A stretch of 64,000 bases of DNA from assembly GCA_002786025.1 (NCBI GenBank), contig NHNW01000038.1, forward strand, positions 186,001-250,000, written 5' to 3'. The notes below the pieces were generated by a model. It saw nothing but the letters and a program-made list of their open reading frames with translations, had not been told where the DNA came from and did no database searches. The translations under genes were made by a program, and so were the position numbers. Positions 33,393 to 42,320 of the stretch are shown one piece after another (position 1 is the first letter of the stretch; each line of letters starts with the position of its first letter). The DNA is from Zasmidium citrigriseum. Lineage: Eukaryota; Ascomycota; Dothideomycetes; Mycosphaerellales; Mycosphaerellaceae.

Positions 33393-33977
33393 GGTCAGAT
33401 GGGTGCGGTGTGGATTAGCCGCTGAACGTGCATGCGTCGGCTCCTGCGTGCTCCTTCCTAGTTCGGCGAGGGTGTGAAGGTCTTGGTCGCTTCACATGCT
33501 CTAGTATTCACTTGAACATCAGCTGACAGTTTTTGTTTGTTCAGGGTCTTGTTCGTTGACTATTTCTTTCTGCTTCTTTGCTCTCCACAACTTGCCACCA
33601 CCAACTTGTCGGTGTCAGGTTGATTGGATTGTTTGTGATTTGTTCGTTGTTGACGGTGACTCGGAAGCGGAGTGGAAGCAGCCGACGGCCAGACTCCACC
33701 TGCCAACCACCACCTCGTCAACTTGCGACTGAGACATATTTGCCCACACACCACCGCGCCTGTCGACGCCGACTACCACCACCGACTCATCGATACCTGG
33801 CGACACCCTCGTGTTGCTGCGCCTGCACCGACTCCGCCCCACACCCGACAGATGGACTGCACCGCCGCCCTGTCCTCGACCTCGATCACGCACACCTAGC
33901 CGCCGCACAGTCGACCGACCGCCCCTCGGTCACTTCGCGGACGCAGCGCCTATGCGTCGCACATCCAACCCAAAAGC
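33393..33977. promoter_or_regulatory. divergent upstream region, C/A-rich
   Basis: 585 bp between the ZNF511-like and EST1/SMG7-like start codons. The half nearest the latter is rich in CCACCACC/CGACC runs (33690-33900), giving spurious long frames on both strands; most is probably 5' leader. Nothing further supported. Confidence 0.4.
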
Positions 33978-36470
33978 ATGGCAGATCTGCTCGCGCAAGA
34001 GCGGGCGACCGAACACCAAGTCCTGACCCTGCTGAAGAATCCCGATGTCTCTGCCCAAGATGTCCAGGCCGCACTCAGCCATTACCGCGCCCTAGCACAG
34101 GCCGCCACTGTCGCCGACTTTCAGAATGCCGAGTCCCATGAGACGCGCCTGTGGGTTGTCCACACGGAAGGCAAGAGGTGGTTTTCCAAGAGGCTGAGGG
34201 AAGTCCGCAAGAAGGCCCCCAACAACCCTGTCGAGGAACGAGTTACGGTCAAGCAGTACCTCGATTTCCTCAAGAAGGCCTCGATCTTCTATCGCCTTTA
34301 CATCAAGGAAGTCAACGATGCCTGTGGTGGAATCCCCGAGCTTGATGGCATCGTACAGCGAGACCGCTCCGGCGAAAGCCAGCTAGTCCCTGCTCCCCCA
34401 ATGTCGAAGGAAACCGCCAGACACTCTGCCCACCGTTCTTTGATCTATCTTGGTGATCTTGCACGTTACCGCGCCGCTGAAAAGTTGGACGAAAAGCCAA
34501 ACCCTGGCCCAGCAGTTGGTTACTACGATCTGGCCATCGCACTGTTGCCTTCTTCTGGTATTGGCCACAACCAGCGCGCTGTAGTCGCACTTGGAGAGCG
34601 CAACCACTCACGCGTTATCTACCATCTTTACCGATCGATCTCTGTCCCGAATCCATATCCACTGGGCTCCCACAACCTTGGCCTCGAATTTGACAAGATC
34701 AACGCCGCATGGGACAGAGGTGACCTGATCCAGAAAGGTCCACCAAATGATCCGGATGCTTCGAAGAACGCTCTCATTGGCTGGTTCAACCGTTTTCACA
34801 GCATGTGCTACAAGGGAGAAGTCTTCCGTGGACACGATGAGCTGGAGCGCGAGGTGCTCAGCCAGCTGTCCAACGTTGTTAAGCAACGTCCGATTGATGA
34901 CTTACTCCAACGTATGGTTCTCACGAATATGGCTGCTCAAGACGTCGCCGGTGACAAATTACAAGGTAAGAAGGAAATCATCGTCGAAAGAACTGATCAA
35001 CTAACGTGTGCTGTAGCGGATCCTGGCAATCAGACGCAGCAATCATTCCTTTACTATTTGCGCTTCAACTTGCGAACATTCACTGCTTTGTTGCAAGTCT
35101 TCTATGACGATCTCCGTACCCTTCTTCTGAACATGGACGACCAGGAAGCCGAACTTGCATCGAAACTTACACCTCTTGGCCGCAGAATTATACCTTCTCT
35201 TCGCGTATATACCAACTGGCTCTTGCTTTTGACTCGAATGGTACAGGGAGTCTCACGCGGATTCGATGTCGTCGGCGACTCTGTCGACAAGTTCTGGCCG
35301 ATCTACGCCAAGGTCATTGATCTCATTGCGCAGGCCTTCCCAATCTGGGACCTTGAGGATGTAGACGAGGTCGCGTACATGCTCGAGGAGGACATCGACA
35401 CAATCGCGTTCAAGCCCGTTACTCACGAGGGAGCAGGCGAGGATAAGACGCGCAAGACTTGGTACAACAAGAAGACCGGCGAGCTCAAGCCGAAATGCAC
35501 GTCCACCTCCGTTGTTCGAGTTTCGCCAGATGAAGAAATGCTGCAACGGGTGAAGGACTTGCTTGCAGACGGTCTCTATCTGGCGAACGATGACGACTTT
35601 GCACCAATCCACCTGCGCGGTACTCGCATCTTCTTCGGCGATGAAAACAACATTGACGCGCTTACCGTACGCCCCGTCGAATACCAGCCTGCGCCAATCG
35701 CACCACCGAAGGCTCAAGGGAAGCCAAAGCCCGTTAGCTATGCCGCAGCTGCTGCCAATGGCCATGCTCAGCGGCCTCGCCCACCACCTGCACAAAGAAA
35801 GGCCAGTGCTAACAAGACCCAGTCGCGCGATGCTCAACTTAGCAGGATGGTCGATGATCTGGTGGATGACGATGATGGCAACAATCCAGTCACTCCTCCG
35901 CAGCAGCACGCATCGAATCCAGCGGTGGTCACGAACGGCGACGTACCACAACTTCTTCAGGATACTTCAGTCCAAGACTTTCAACAGTCGAAGACGAATG
36001 CCATGAAGAATGTCGCGGCGCGTCCCAACGTCACGGTAACTCCTCCTCCCGCTCGTCCGGCTGGCAATGTCTCCAGACCCAAGGCTGGCCAGCACGAGCG
36101 CCTGCAGTCTGTTTCTAGACTGTGGGACAACGGCCAGGGACCGGTCTCTTCTTTTCCAAATGGGTTGCCGGCTGGTACGCCACTTGCATCGCCCATGATG
36201 AGCGTCCGTGGCCATTCACGCGGCAACTCTGCAAGTAGCATTCGCAGCAGGGGCTCGCTGAACGCTACCGCTGATCCGTGGGCGTCTGACTCTGCCCCTC
36301 GCACGCTGCCGGATTCTGTTGTTCCTCAGACTGTCTATGGCAACTACTCCAGCCTTGATCAGTCTGGTATGGGCAGTCCGTTGCTCTTTGGTGCTGGTGG
36401 AGGTCCATGGAGTACTGGTGTCAGGCGAGGATACCGCAACACCAGCCCACCGAATGGACAAGGCGGCTGA
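33978..36470 (+). CDS. EST1/SMG7-family protein (telomerase- or NMD-associated)
   Basis: The frame is 830 codons. The N-terminal 14-3-3-like/TPR region has TRLWVVHTEGKRWFSKRLRE. The EST1 domain has HSAHRSLIYLGDLARYRAAE, PAVGYYDLAIALLPSSGIGH and NQRAVVALGERNHSRVIYHL. The C-terminus is disordered (Pro, Asn, Ser). The family includes Est1, Ebs1 and SMG5/6/7; with no PIN nuclease domain, this is closest to Ebs1/SMG7. Inside the frame, 34966-35016 has a perfect intron profile (GTAAGA donor, CTAAC branch, TAG acceptor, 51 nt, no stop). The spliced product would be 813 residues, joining GDKLQ to ADPGNQ. Confidence 0.85.
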   Translation: MADLLAQERATEHQVLTLLKNPDVSAQDVQAALSHYRALAQAATVADFQNAESHETRLWVVHTEGKRWFSKRLREVRKKAPNNPVEERVTVKQYLDFLKKASIFYRLYIKEVNDACGGIPELDGIVQRDRSGESQLVPAPPMSKETARHSAHRSLIYLGDLARYRAAEKLDEKPNPGPAVGYYDLAIALLPSSGIGHNQRAVVALGERNHSRVIYHLYRSISVPNPYPLGSHNLGLEFDKINAAWDRGDLIQKGPPNDPDASKNALIGWFNRFHSMCYKGEVFRGHDELEREVLSQLSNVVKQRPIDDLLQRMVLTNMAAQDVAGDKLQGKKEIIVERTDQLTCAVADPGNQTQQSFLYYLRFNLRTFTALLQVFYDDLRTLLLNMDDQEAELASKLTPLGRRIIPSLRVYTNWLLLLTRMVQGVSRGFDVVGDSVDKFWPIYAKVIDLIAQAFPIWDLEDVDEVAYMLEEDIDTIAFKPVTHEGAGEDKTRKTWYNKKTGELKPKCTSTSVVRVSPDEEMLQRVKDLLADGLYLANDDDFAPIHLRGTRIFFGDENNIDALTVRPVEYQPAPIAPPKAQGKPKPVSYAAAAANGHAQRPRPPPAQRKASANKTQSRDAQLSRMVDDLVDDDDGNNPVTPPQQHASNPAVVTNGDVPQLLQDTSVQDFQQSKTNAMKNVAARPNVTVTPPPARPAGNVSRPKAGQHERLQSVSRLWDNGQGPVSSFPNGLPAGTPLASPMMSVRGHSRGNSASSIRSRGSLNATADPWASDSAPRTLPDSVVPQTVYGNYSSLDQSGMGSPLLFGAGGGPWSTGVRRGYRNTSPPNGQGG
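34966..35016 (+). other. probable in-frame (3n) intron in the EST1/SMG7-like gene
   Basis: The segment begins GTAAGA, has CTAAC at 35001-35005 and ends GTAG. Its length, 51 nt, is a multiple of three and it has no stop, so it passes unnoticed in a conceptual translation. Removing it rejoins codon phase 1 exactly (G + CG = Ala). Retention would insert 17 charged residues in the EST1 domain. Confidence 0.7.
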
Positions 36471-36943
36471 TCGTCACGAACGGAGGCTCTTCGAGCTCTC
36501 ACTTCAGACTTGCTTCTCACACTCATGAATGAGTTCTACCATCCAGATGACGGATGCATCTCCAATGTGCAGATTCGTCAACTTGCGACATACCAGCCAT
36601 GGGCGCAGCTTCTAGCGACACGCGCAAAGACTCAGGTCAACACGACATCTCTTTGGAGACGGGTGCACTGCTGATCAGGCGATCTACTACAGACGGAAGA
36701 GGTCAGGGGAGAAAGGCGGCAGCGGATGATCCAGACTGTTGCGAAGGACGGTTGACTTTTGGTTGTTTGATGTGCTTTTTGATGCGTTCTGTCACTCACT
36801 TTGGGCACAAGGCCAGGACTATGCTTGGACATGACTTCCTTGCACTTCACGACACTCTTTATGCAGACGGGAAAGTAAGTTTAGGAGAACATGCAATGAA
36901 TGTTGGTTTGATTAAAGATGCACTGGGTCACATGAGTCTGTCG
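36471..36943. other. intergenic between convergent genes
   Basis: 473 bp of 3' flanks. A + frame (36554-37138) overlaps the antisense of the glucanase-like gene and is considered a shadow. Confidence 0.4.
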
Positions 36944-38598
36944 CTATCTGACCTTGCAGTTGCTGTAGTCTCGAAGACCAGTGTCCGGGACACGAGCGTT
37001 GGGAAGGCACATGTCGATGTTCTCGCCTTTGAGGTTCTTGAATACGCGGCTATACTCTCGCTGCAAAAGGTCAGTTCATCATCCACCCATATCAAAACCA
37101 CATTCGAACTCACATTCGTCACATCCAGAAACTCCTGATAAATCCCCTCCCTTTTCATTGCGCCTCTCACAAGATCCGTGATCCCACCCAAAAGCGCCAC
37201 GACAGTCGTAATTTTCGAATCCCAACTAACAAAACTCGAAACCGCAGTCCCATCCTTCCTCTCACTCTCCGTCGTGCCGTAAGGATTCTGCATTTTCTTT
37301 CCGACTATCATGTTCCATGACCACGCCATGCCTACACTCCGACCTTTCCTCCCCTGAGCGAGGAGGGTAGGGAAGACGGAGTATGGAGTGATGACGTCGA
37401 GTTCCTGCTCAGGCATGAAAGAGATACTCGGGATGCCCGCGTTAGAGATATACCCAATGATCTCCCCTGTGGAGTCGGTAACGTTGTTGACGCTGGCGTA
37501 CATCCCAGGAACTTTCAGGATATTGGAATTACAAGTTCGAGCTCGTTCGCCATTATCAAAAACCCTTCTCACAATCTCGACGTTGTAGTACGGCATCTCG
37601 AGGATCTTCCACTGTTCGTGCGCGGAGAACCAGTAGCCTTTCTGCACGGTAATGGGGCCTTTTCCGGCCATGTTGTAGTCTATGGATTGCAGCATGGGGC
37701 GTTTGACGGTCCAGAGGGCTGTTTTGTCGGCAGGGGAGAGGGAGCCGAAGAAGTAGAGATACCAGGTGAAGAGCTCGCCTTCGTAGGGGTCGTTTAGTAG
37801 CATCGTTCCTTCGCAGGTATAATTCTGCTTTGGATCGTTGGGAGGGAGGCTTTGTTCGAGATCGATGACGGCGCAGACGCGGCCGTTGCCCTGGTAGAAG
37901 ATCTTTGCGTGTTGCTGGTTGTAATTCAGCCAGGATTGCCATTGGGATGCCAGATGACGGTATTTGGGATTGTGGTTTGAGGAGAGGGCTTGAACGGCTG
38001 CGTAGACGGCCCAGACGAGTTCACCGTTGTCGAGAGCAGGTAGCCGGTTAACCCAGTCGTTTGTTGGGGAGATTTTGGCGAAGGTGTTGTTGTACCATGG
38101 GAGGTAGCCGCCGAAACCTGGATATGTCCGGTTGAATTCGAGGTAGGTCTGTAGTTTCTGCTCCATTACTTTGAAGGCTGCTTCTGAAGCTTCGTGTGGA
38201 TTCTGAGGTGAGATGACTCTTGCGGCGTCTTTGTTTCCTGCCAGGGCTTGGGCGAGCAGCATTACGTGGAGAGATTCTTTGCTCGCTGCGCTGAAGTTGT
38301 GTCGGCCTGATGCGTCGGCTGGGGCGAGGCCTGTGGTTTGATCGAGGAGTGTTCCGTCGTAGGTCATGCCATTTGCGCCGTTGTAGCCGATGCCCGGTTG
38401 GACGAATTTGCCTTCCCAGTAGAGGACATCTTGGATAAATGGTTCGGGGTTTCGAGTGATTTGGTCAAGGCTGTAGCCTGGTGCAAAGCGGCATTGCGGA
38501 CTGTTGTCATGGCCAGGCTGGGGGTGATGCCATGGTGGTCTTTTGTCTGCGAGGGTTGGAATGATGGAAAGAGAGAGGAGTAGTGATTTTCGTGACAT
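36944..38598 (-). CDS. secreted glycoside hydrolase, beta-1,2-glucanase-like (GH162/GH144 type)
   Basis: Exons 37114-38598 and 36944-37060 (intron 53 nt, GTGAGT..CAG) encode 533 residues. A signal peptide (MSRKSLLLSLSIIPTLA) precedes CRFAPGYSLDQITRNPEPF, YWEGKFVQPGIGYNGANGMT, FGGYLPWYNN, ALDNGELVWAVYAAVQAL and WFSAHEQWKILEMPYY. This (alpha/alpha)6-barrel-like pattern with aromatic/acidic clusters matches, as I recall it, the fungal endo-beta-1,2-glucanase family GH162, related to GH144. The second exon restores NREYSRVFKNLKGENIDMCL and ends YSNCKVR; reading through the intron instead gives an unrelated tail. It would act outside the cell on beta-1,2-glucans. The family call is from memory of motifs only. 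Confidence 0.65.
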
Positions 38599-39198
38599 CT
38601 TGAGAGTCTTAATGACAGGAGCAATGGGCTGGAGAAGTCAGAGAATACCTATACTTACGTTGCGGCCACCTGCAGACCAACTCAGATGTAGCGATGCAGT
38701 GAATGCACCAAGCTGCGGGGTCTGATGGCATTGTGGCTTGATGATGCACCGAGAAGGTTTACGGTCCTGCAGGTGGTGGAGGAGTCGGTTCGGGAGACGG
38801 CCTTGGCTTCGAAAGGGTCTGATCAACATTTTGAGGCAACGATCGATTCCTGAGCAAAGAGAAATGCAAAGACATCAATATTCTTTCTTTACATGCTTGA
38901 ATCACTGTCGCTTCCAATCCCATATCGTTGGGCAACTTGGAGGTCGTCGTCTGAAGCTTACTTCCCCACCCGGCTCTGCATTTATGTCAAAGGTTTCTTC
39001 CAGTATGACTCGACTGCCCTACGGCTTTTGTTGAGAGTTGTTTGATCTGTCAAGCTGTTGGATTTCTGCTGCTGCAAAGCTTGGGGATCCAGAGGTGGAG
39101 TCGAACTAGCAAGGGAGCCTGGCAAGTCTAGATCGTTCCAAACGCAAAGCTATAGTAATGCAATGCACCACTGCCCTCTCATCCAATCAGAGGACACA
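38599..39198. other. intergenic, upstream of tRNA-Gly
   Basis: 600 bp shared by the glucanase-like gene promoter (minus strand) and the tRNA 5' flank. A CCAAT motif (ATCCAATCAG, 39181-39190) sits 9-18 bp before the tRNA. No protein gene supported. Confidence 0.45.
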
Positions 39199-39222
39199 GC
39201 ATTGGTGGTTTAGTGGTAAAAT

Positions 39223-39272
39223 GTCCGTTAAACGCTTCCTGAGTCTTCAAACATCGACTAACATCCGTACAG
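39223..39272 (+). other. insert A in tRNA-Gly: spliceosomal-like intron at position 25/26
   Basis: 50 nt between the D stem and base 26. It begins GTCCGT, has CGACTAAC with CTAAC at 39258-39262, and ends CCGTACAG, ten nt after the branch motif. Size and motifs equal those of the protein-gene introns in this window. The GTCC donor is weak but also occurs in the ABM gene intron (23629-23688). Confidence 0.7.
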
Positions 39273-39284
39273 TCGTCGTTGCCA

Positions 39285-39303
39285 TCCAATCACCTTGGAA
39301 AAC
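39285..39303 (+). other. canonical tRNA intron after position 37
   Basis: 19 nt located one base 3' of the GCC anticodon, the universal position of introns removed by the tRNA splicing endonuclease. It contains CCAA and TTGG, which can pair into a small hairpin. Confidence 0.75.
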
Positions 39304-39324
39304 TCGACGAGCCCCGGGTTCGAT

Positions 39325-39376
39325 GTGAGTAGCATTACAACGCCTCTCCAACGAGCTTCACACTGACATCAATCAG
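39325..39376 (+). other. insert B in tRNA-Gly: spliceosomal-like intron in the T-loop
   Basis: 52 nt between bases 59 and 60 of the T-loop. It begins with the consensus donor GTGAGT, carries CACTGAC (CTGAC at 39363-39367) and ends ATCAATCAG. Removing it restores GGTTCGAT + TCC, the Pol III B-box sequence, and a perfect 5-bp T stem. Confidence 0.78.
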
Positions 39377-39390
39377 TCCCGGCCGATGCA

Positions 39391-40119
39391 ATTGCAAGCC
39401 GCAACGTCTAAGACGTTTGAACATTTTTTTTGCCTTTTTCTCCCAGGCCAGGTCAACCTGTCTTTTTGGCCCAAGAACGATGTTCGTATCGTTTTAAATC
39501 AATCTCGGCCTTTCAACTCAAAGACTGAGAACTCAATTGAACTTTTGCAGGAGCCCCATTTGACGTCGTGCTAAAGTGCCCTTGGAGTTGGCATTCACTC
39601 ACCAGCCCACAAGGCTTCACAAGGCTTGGCACCTGCCTCTGTTGGACTTTTTGCAGTAAATCACTAACTTGTCGCAGTTCTTTGAGTAATAAGAGATTGC
39701 TATCATTGGACGTACACATTCGAGCTCGATCGCAAAGACCAAAAACTTCTAGTCCGTGCGAAAAACCTCTCTACAGCCGAAGTCAACTTTTACCATGTTG
39801 CTGAAGGTAGGCACTGGAATTCAGCACTGAACCCTGTTTCTGAATAGCATACCGAGCCAAGAGATGCTGCAATGTCTATCTTATCATTCATACTACGCCC
39901 ACCCCTTGCTACTAAGGTGTGTCGTGACGGCTCTCGGAAGCAACTGCATTGATCAAGGTCTCATAGCATTTCGCCGCCTGTCTATTTCAAACTCGACCCA
40001 TGCGAATTGTTCAGGCCTATCATCGGCCTTGCCATGGCTTCACGCGATTCGTTGTCCACATTTCCACCTATCGAGATACCGAGTCCAAATGCCTCCAACA
40101 TCACTGACCTTTAATCAGT
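39391..40119. other. intergenic downstream of tRNA-Gly
   Basis: 729 bp. A T8 run at 39424-39431 could terminate Pol III about 34 nt past the tRNA. The rest has short frames beginning at non-ATG codons and no recognised gene. Intron-like motifs occur (for example CACTAACTTGTCGCAG near 39663), but no exon structure could be built. Confidence 0.4.
39424..39431 (+). terminator. T8 run, possible Pol III terminator
   Basis: Eight consecutive T residues lie 34 nt after the tRNA discriminator base; a second run of five T follows at 39435-39439. This is suitable for RNA polymerase III termination, though somewhat distant. Confidence 0.45.
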
Positions 40120-40662
40120 TCAGTCCTCCTTCCTCTTCTCGCCCATCTCAATGCCCAGCTCCTCCAGAAATTCCTGAACAGCTTGCACAATGATGCCATG
40201 ATCTTGCTCTTGCTTCAACCCGGAAACCACGATAACAGCCACCACGCCTTCCACACCCTGCACTCTCACGGGGAAACCACCACCATGAATCGCATATTCT
40301 CCAGCCTTGGTACCCAGTGCGAACTTTGCAGCGAAAGCAGCTTCATCACCCTTGAACTTGTTGTGCATATACCATGTCGAGCTTCCGAATCTCAATACTG
40401 TATTCCTCTTGCGAGCCACCCATGAATCGTTATCAGGCGCTGTACCAGAATGCGTCGTAGCATGGAACAAGCAGTGATTGTTATTCGCCAAGCTGATATC
40501 AATGACGACGGGTTTCGAGAAGGCGAGGAGTTTCGTTCGTAGAAGTGAGCCCAGCGTCCACGCGGTGTCAGAGGTGAAGGTCGGGAACGATAGCGAGTTG
40601 TCGATGATTTGGATCTCCTCGAGCTCACGAGGAGGCATGGGAATGATCGGTTCTGTGGCCAT
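40120..40662 (-). CDS. UPF0303 / haem-degrading-domain (GlcG-HbpS-like) protein
   Basis: A 180-residue protein with the UPF0303 arrangement found in fungi and bacteria. A helix LGSLLRTKLLAFSKPVVIDI is followed by NNHCLFHATTHSGTAPDND and WVARKRNTVLRFGSSTWYM. Then come EYAIHGGGFPVRVQGVEGVV and AVIVVSGLKQEQDHGIIVQA. The GGGFP/GVxGVVAVIVVSGL block is the signature of the GlcG/HbpS fold. Yeast Ybr137w is a member. Biochemical role not established. Confidence 0.8.
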   Translation of the reverse strand: MATEPIIPMPPRELEEIQIIDNSLSFPTFTSDTAWTLGSLLRTKLLAFSKPVVIDISLANNNHCLFHATTHSGTAPDNDSWVARKRNTVLRFGSSTWYMHNKFKGDEAAFAAKFALGTKAGEYAIHGGGFPVRVQGVEGVVAVIVVSGLKQEQDHGIIVQAVQEFLEELGIEMGEKRKED

Positions 40663-41411
40663 GGCGATTGACTGTATCGTTATTCGTTATCGGCAGAGTC
40701 TTCGTTCGTTGAAGAGTGGATGTTTGAGGTCTCCACTGCAGCGTCGAGCTAGTCAATGCGGCTTCGGCCTCGATAGATGATACGAGAATTCTGGTCACAA
40801 GACTTACGGCCAACGATGAGGACTACGAGTTGTTCGAGAGATCTGGCCTGAACAATGACAATGACTGTATTGCGTGCCGGACAGGACAGAAGCAGACCGC
40901 AACGCCTGCTTTCGACCAAGGTTTGCGCTAAAGACGCCCCGCCCCCGCTTTCCGGGCCAAGCATTCCAACTTCACCTCTTCCTTTCTTTTCCACTCATCT
41001 GTCTCTTCGCGTGACCTGGAAACATACGACATGATGAGAACTTCGAGATCAAGACGACCGCAATTCGTTCGACTTGCAATATTATAGCTATACGAGGCTC
41101 CTAGGCCTCGAGGCAACGATGAGACCATTCACAGCTGCGGATTTGCATTCCAGAATGGAGAACTGCTCAGAGTGAGTTAACCTTCGAACTTCTTCTCTAC
41201 TCATTGCTCGCTCCAGACATCCAATATTTGGCGATAGAGAGATGTGCAGAGATGCTTTACGCTCAGTGCAAGGCTCTCGGGTCTCCTGCTTTCCGGGTAA
41301 ATGTTATACCGGATGCCCGGGTTTGCCATCCGTCTCAGAGATGAGAGTGTAAGCGTACCCCATAAGTTCTATCTGTGAAGACTGCCACATTGTTCCGAGT
41401 CGAGGACCATC
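40663..41411. other. divergent upstream region
   Basis: 749 bp between the UPF0303-like gene and the quinate/shikimate dehydrogenase-like gene. It would contain the regulatory sites of the latter. No gene or repeat recognised. Confidence 0.4.
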
Positions 41412-42320
41412 ATGTCGACTGGAAAGCAATTGCACCTTGCGGGAGTGGGCGTTGGCCATTCGATTGCGGCCCCGATGCACAATGCCATTGCGAAGTCACT
41501 GGGCTTACCATGGACATTCCACTTGACCGAGTGCCCGACTCTCGATAGTGTGATATCGCTCGCGCACGATCCTAATACCGTTGGACTTGTGGTCACGATG
41601 CCGTACAAGTCATTGGTGATGCAGCATGTCGATATTATCGACAAGCAAGCCGCTACCATTGGGGCCTGCAACCTTGTCTACCGCGACCCTGGCCAACCTC
41701 AACAACTTCGAGCATCAAACACGGACTGGTTTGGTGTGAGAGGCTGTCTCCTCCAAAAGAGTCCCCATGGAGAACCGGTTCTTGACAGACCAGCTTTGAT
41801 TGTTGGGGCGGGTGGTGCCAGCAGAGCTGCTCTCTACGCACTTGTGGTATTCTTCGAGAGCAAGAAGATATATGTTCTGAACCGGGATAGTTCAGAAGTT
41901 GAGACTCTTGTCAATGACGCCAAACGACTGCCAAGCGAAGTCGACATCGTTCACATCCAGCCGGGACAGAGCAAAGATCTGCCCACGCCATATTACGTTG
42001 TCGGAACAGTGCCAGATCTCGAACCTCGTACACCGGAAGAGAAAGCCTTGAAGGCATCTCTCGAAGACTTCCTTTCTCGGCCGGACAAGGGTGTGGTACT
42101 GGACATGTGCTACAAACCTCGACGGACGCGAACAATCAAGCTTGCCGAACAACATGGGTGGTCCACGGTTGAAGGCACGCATGTCATTGGCTATCAGATA
42201 GAGGAGCAGTGGCGGTGCTGGGCAGGCAGAGACAAAGTCGAAGACCTCGATCAGCAGCAGGCTTGGGAGATTCTTCTGCAAGGCGCTGAATCGAGCTCAG
42301 CTATCAATGGCTGGTCCTAA
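41412..42320 (+). CDS. quinate/shikimate dehydrogenase-like protein
   Basis: A 302-residue protein. The substrate domain has GVGVGHSIAAPMHNAIAKSL (the shikimate-dehydrogenase SxSxxxHN-like motif) and VGLVVTMPYKSLVMQHVD, where the Lys of MPYK is catalytic. Then TIGACNLVYRD and ASNTDWFGVRGCL supply the catalytic Asp region. The Rossmann nucleotide site is ALIVGAGGASRAALYAL. The C-terminus has VLDMCYKPRRTRTIKLAEQ. In filamentous fungi this short type is the stand-alone catabolic dehydrogenase or a QutB/Qa-3 relative, distinct from the AROM pentafunctional enzyme. The dehydratase gene downstream supports a quinate/shikimate catabolic role. Confidence 0.85.
   Translation: MSTGKQLHLAGVGVGHSIAAPMHNAIAKSLGLPWTFHLTECPTLDSVISLAHDPNTVGLVVTMPYKSLVMQHVDIIDKQAATIGACNLVYRDPGQPQQLRASNTDWFGVRGCLLQKSPHGEPVLDRPALIVGAGGASRAALYALVVFFESKKIYVLNRDSSEVETLVNDAKRLPSEVDIVHIQPGQSKDLPTPYYVVGTVPDLEPRTPEEKALKASLEDFLSRPDKGVVLDMCYKPRRTRTIKLAEQHGWSTVEGTHVIGYQIEEQWRCWAGRDKVEDLDQQQAWEILLQGAESSSAINGWS

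Larger units (their letters stand above)
39199..39390 (+). tRNA. tRNA-Gly(GCC) interrupted by three segments, two spliceosomal-like
   Basis: The 5' acceptor strand GCATTGG (39199-39205) pairs with CCGATGC (39383-39389); the discriminator is A39390. U8 is 39206. The D arm GTTT-AGTGGTA-AAAT (39208-39222) keeps A14, G18G19 and A21. Base 26 is T39273. The anticodon stem is CGTCG (39274-39278)/CGACG (39305-39309), with loop TTGCCA + T39304, anticodon GCC at 39281-39283 and U33 present. The variable loop is AGCC. The T arm is CCGGG (39314-39318), loop TTCGAT (39319-39324) + T39377, CCCGG (39378-39382). The mature length is 71 nt, as for other eukaryotic tRNA-Gly(GCC), with all invariant bases. Removed segments: 39223-39272, 39285-39303, 39325-39376. 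Confidence 0.85.

Noticed and set aside
39199..39390. Reading the locus as a simple decayed tRNA pseudogene
   Set aside because: All five stems (acceptor, D, anticodon, T) and every invariant base are intact once the inserts are removed, which neutral decay would not preserve; kept instead as the main finding.
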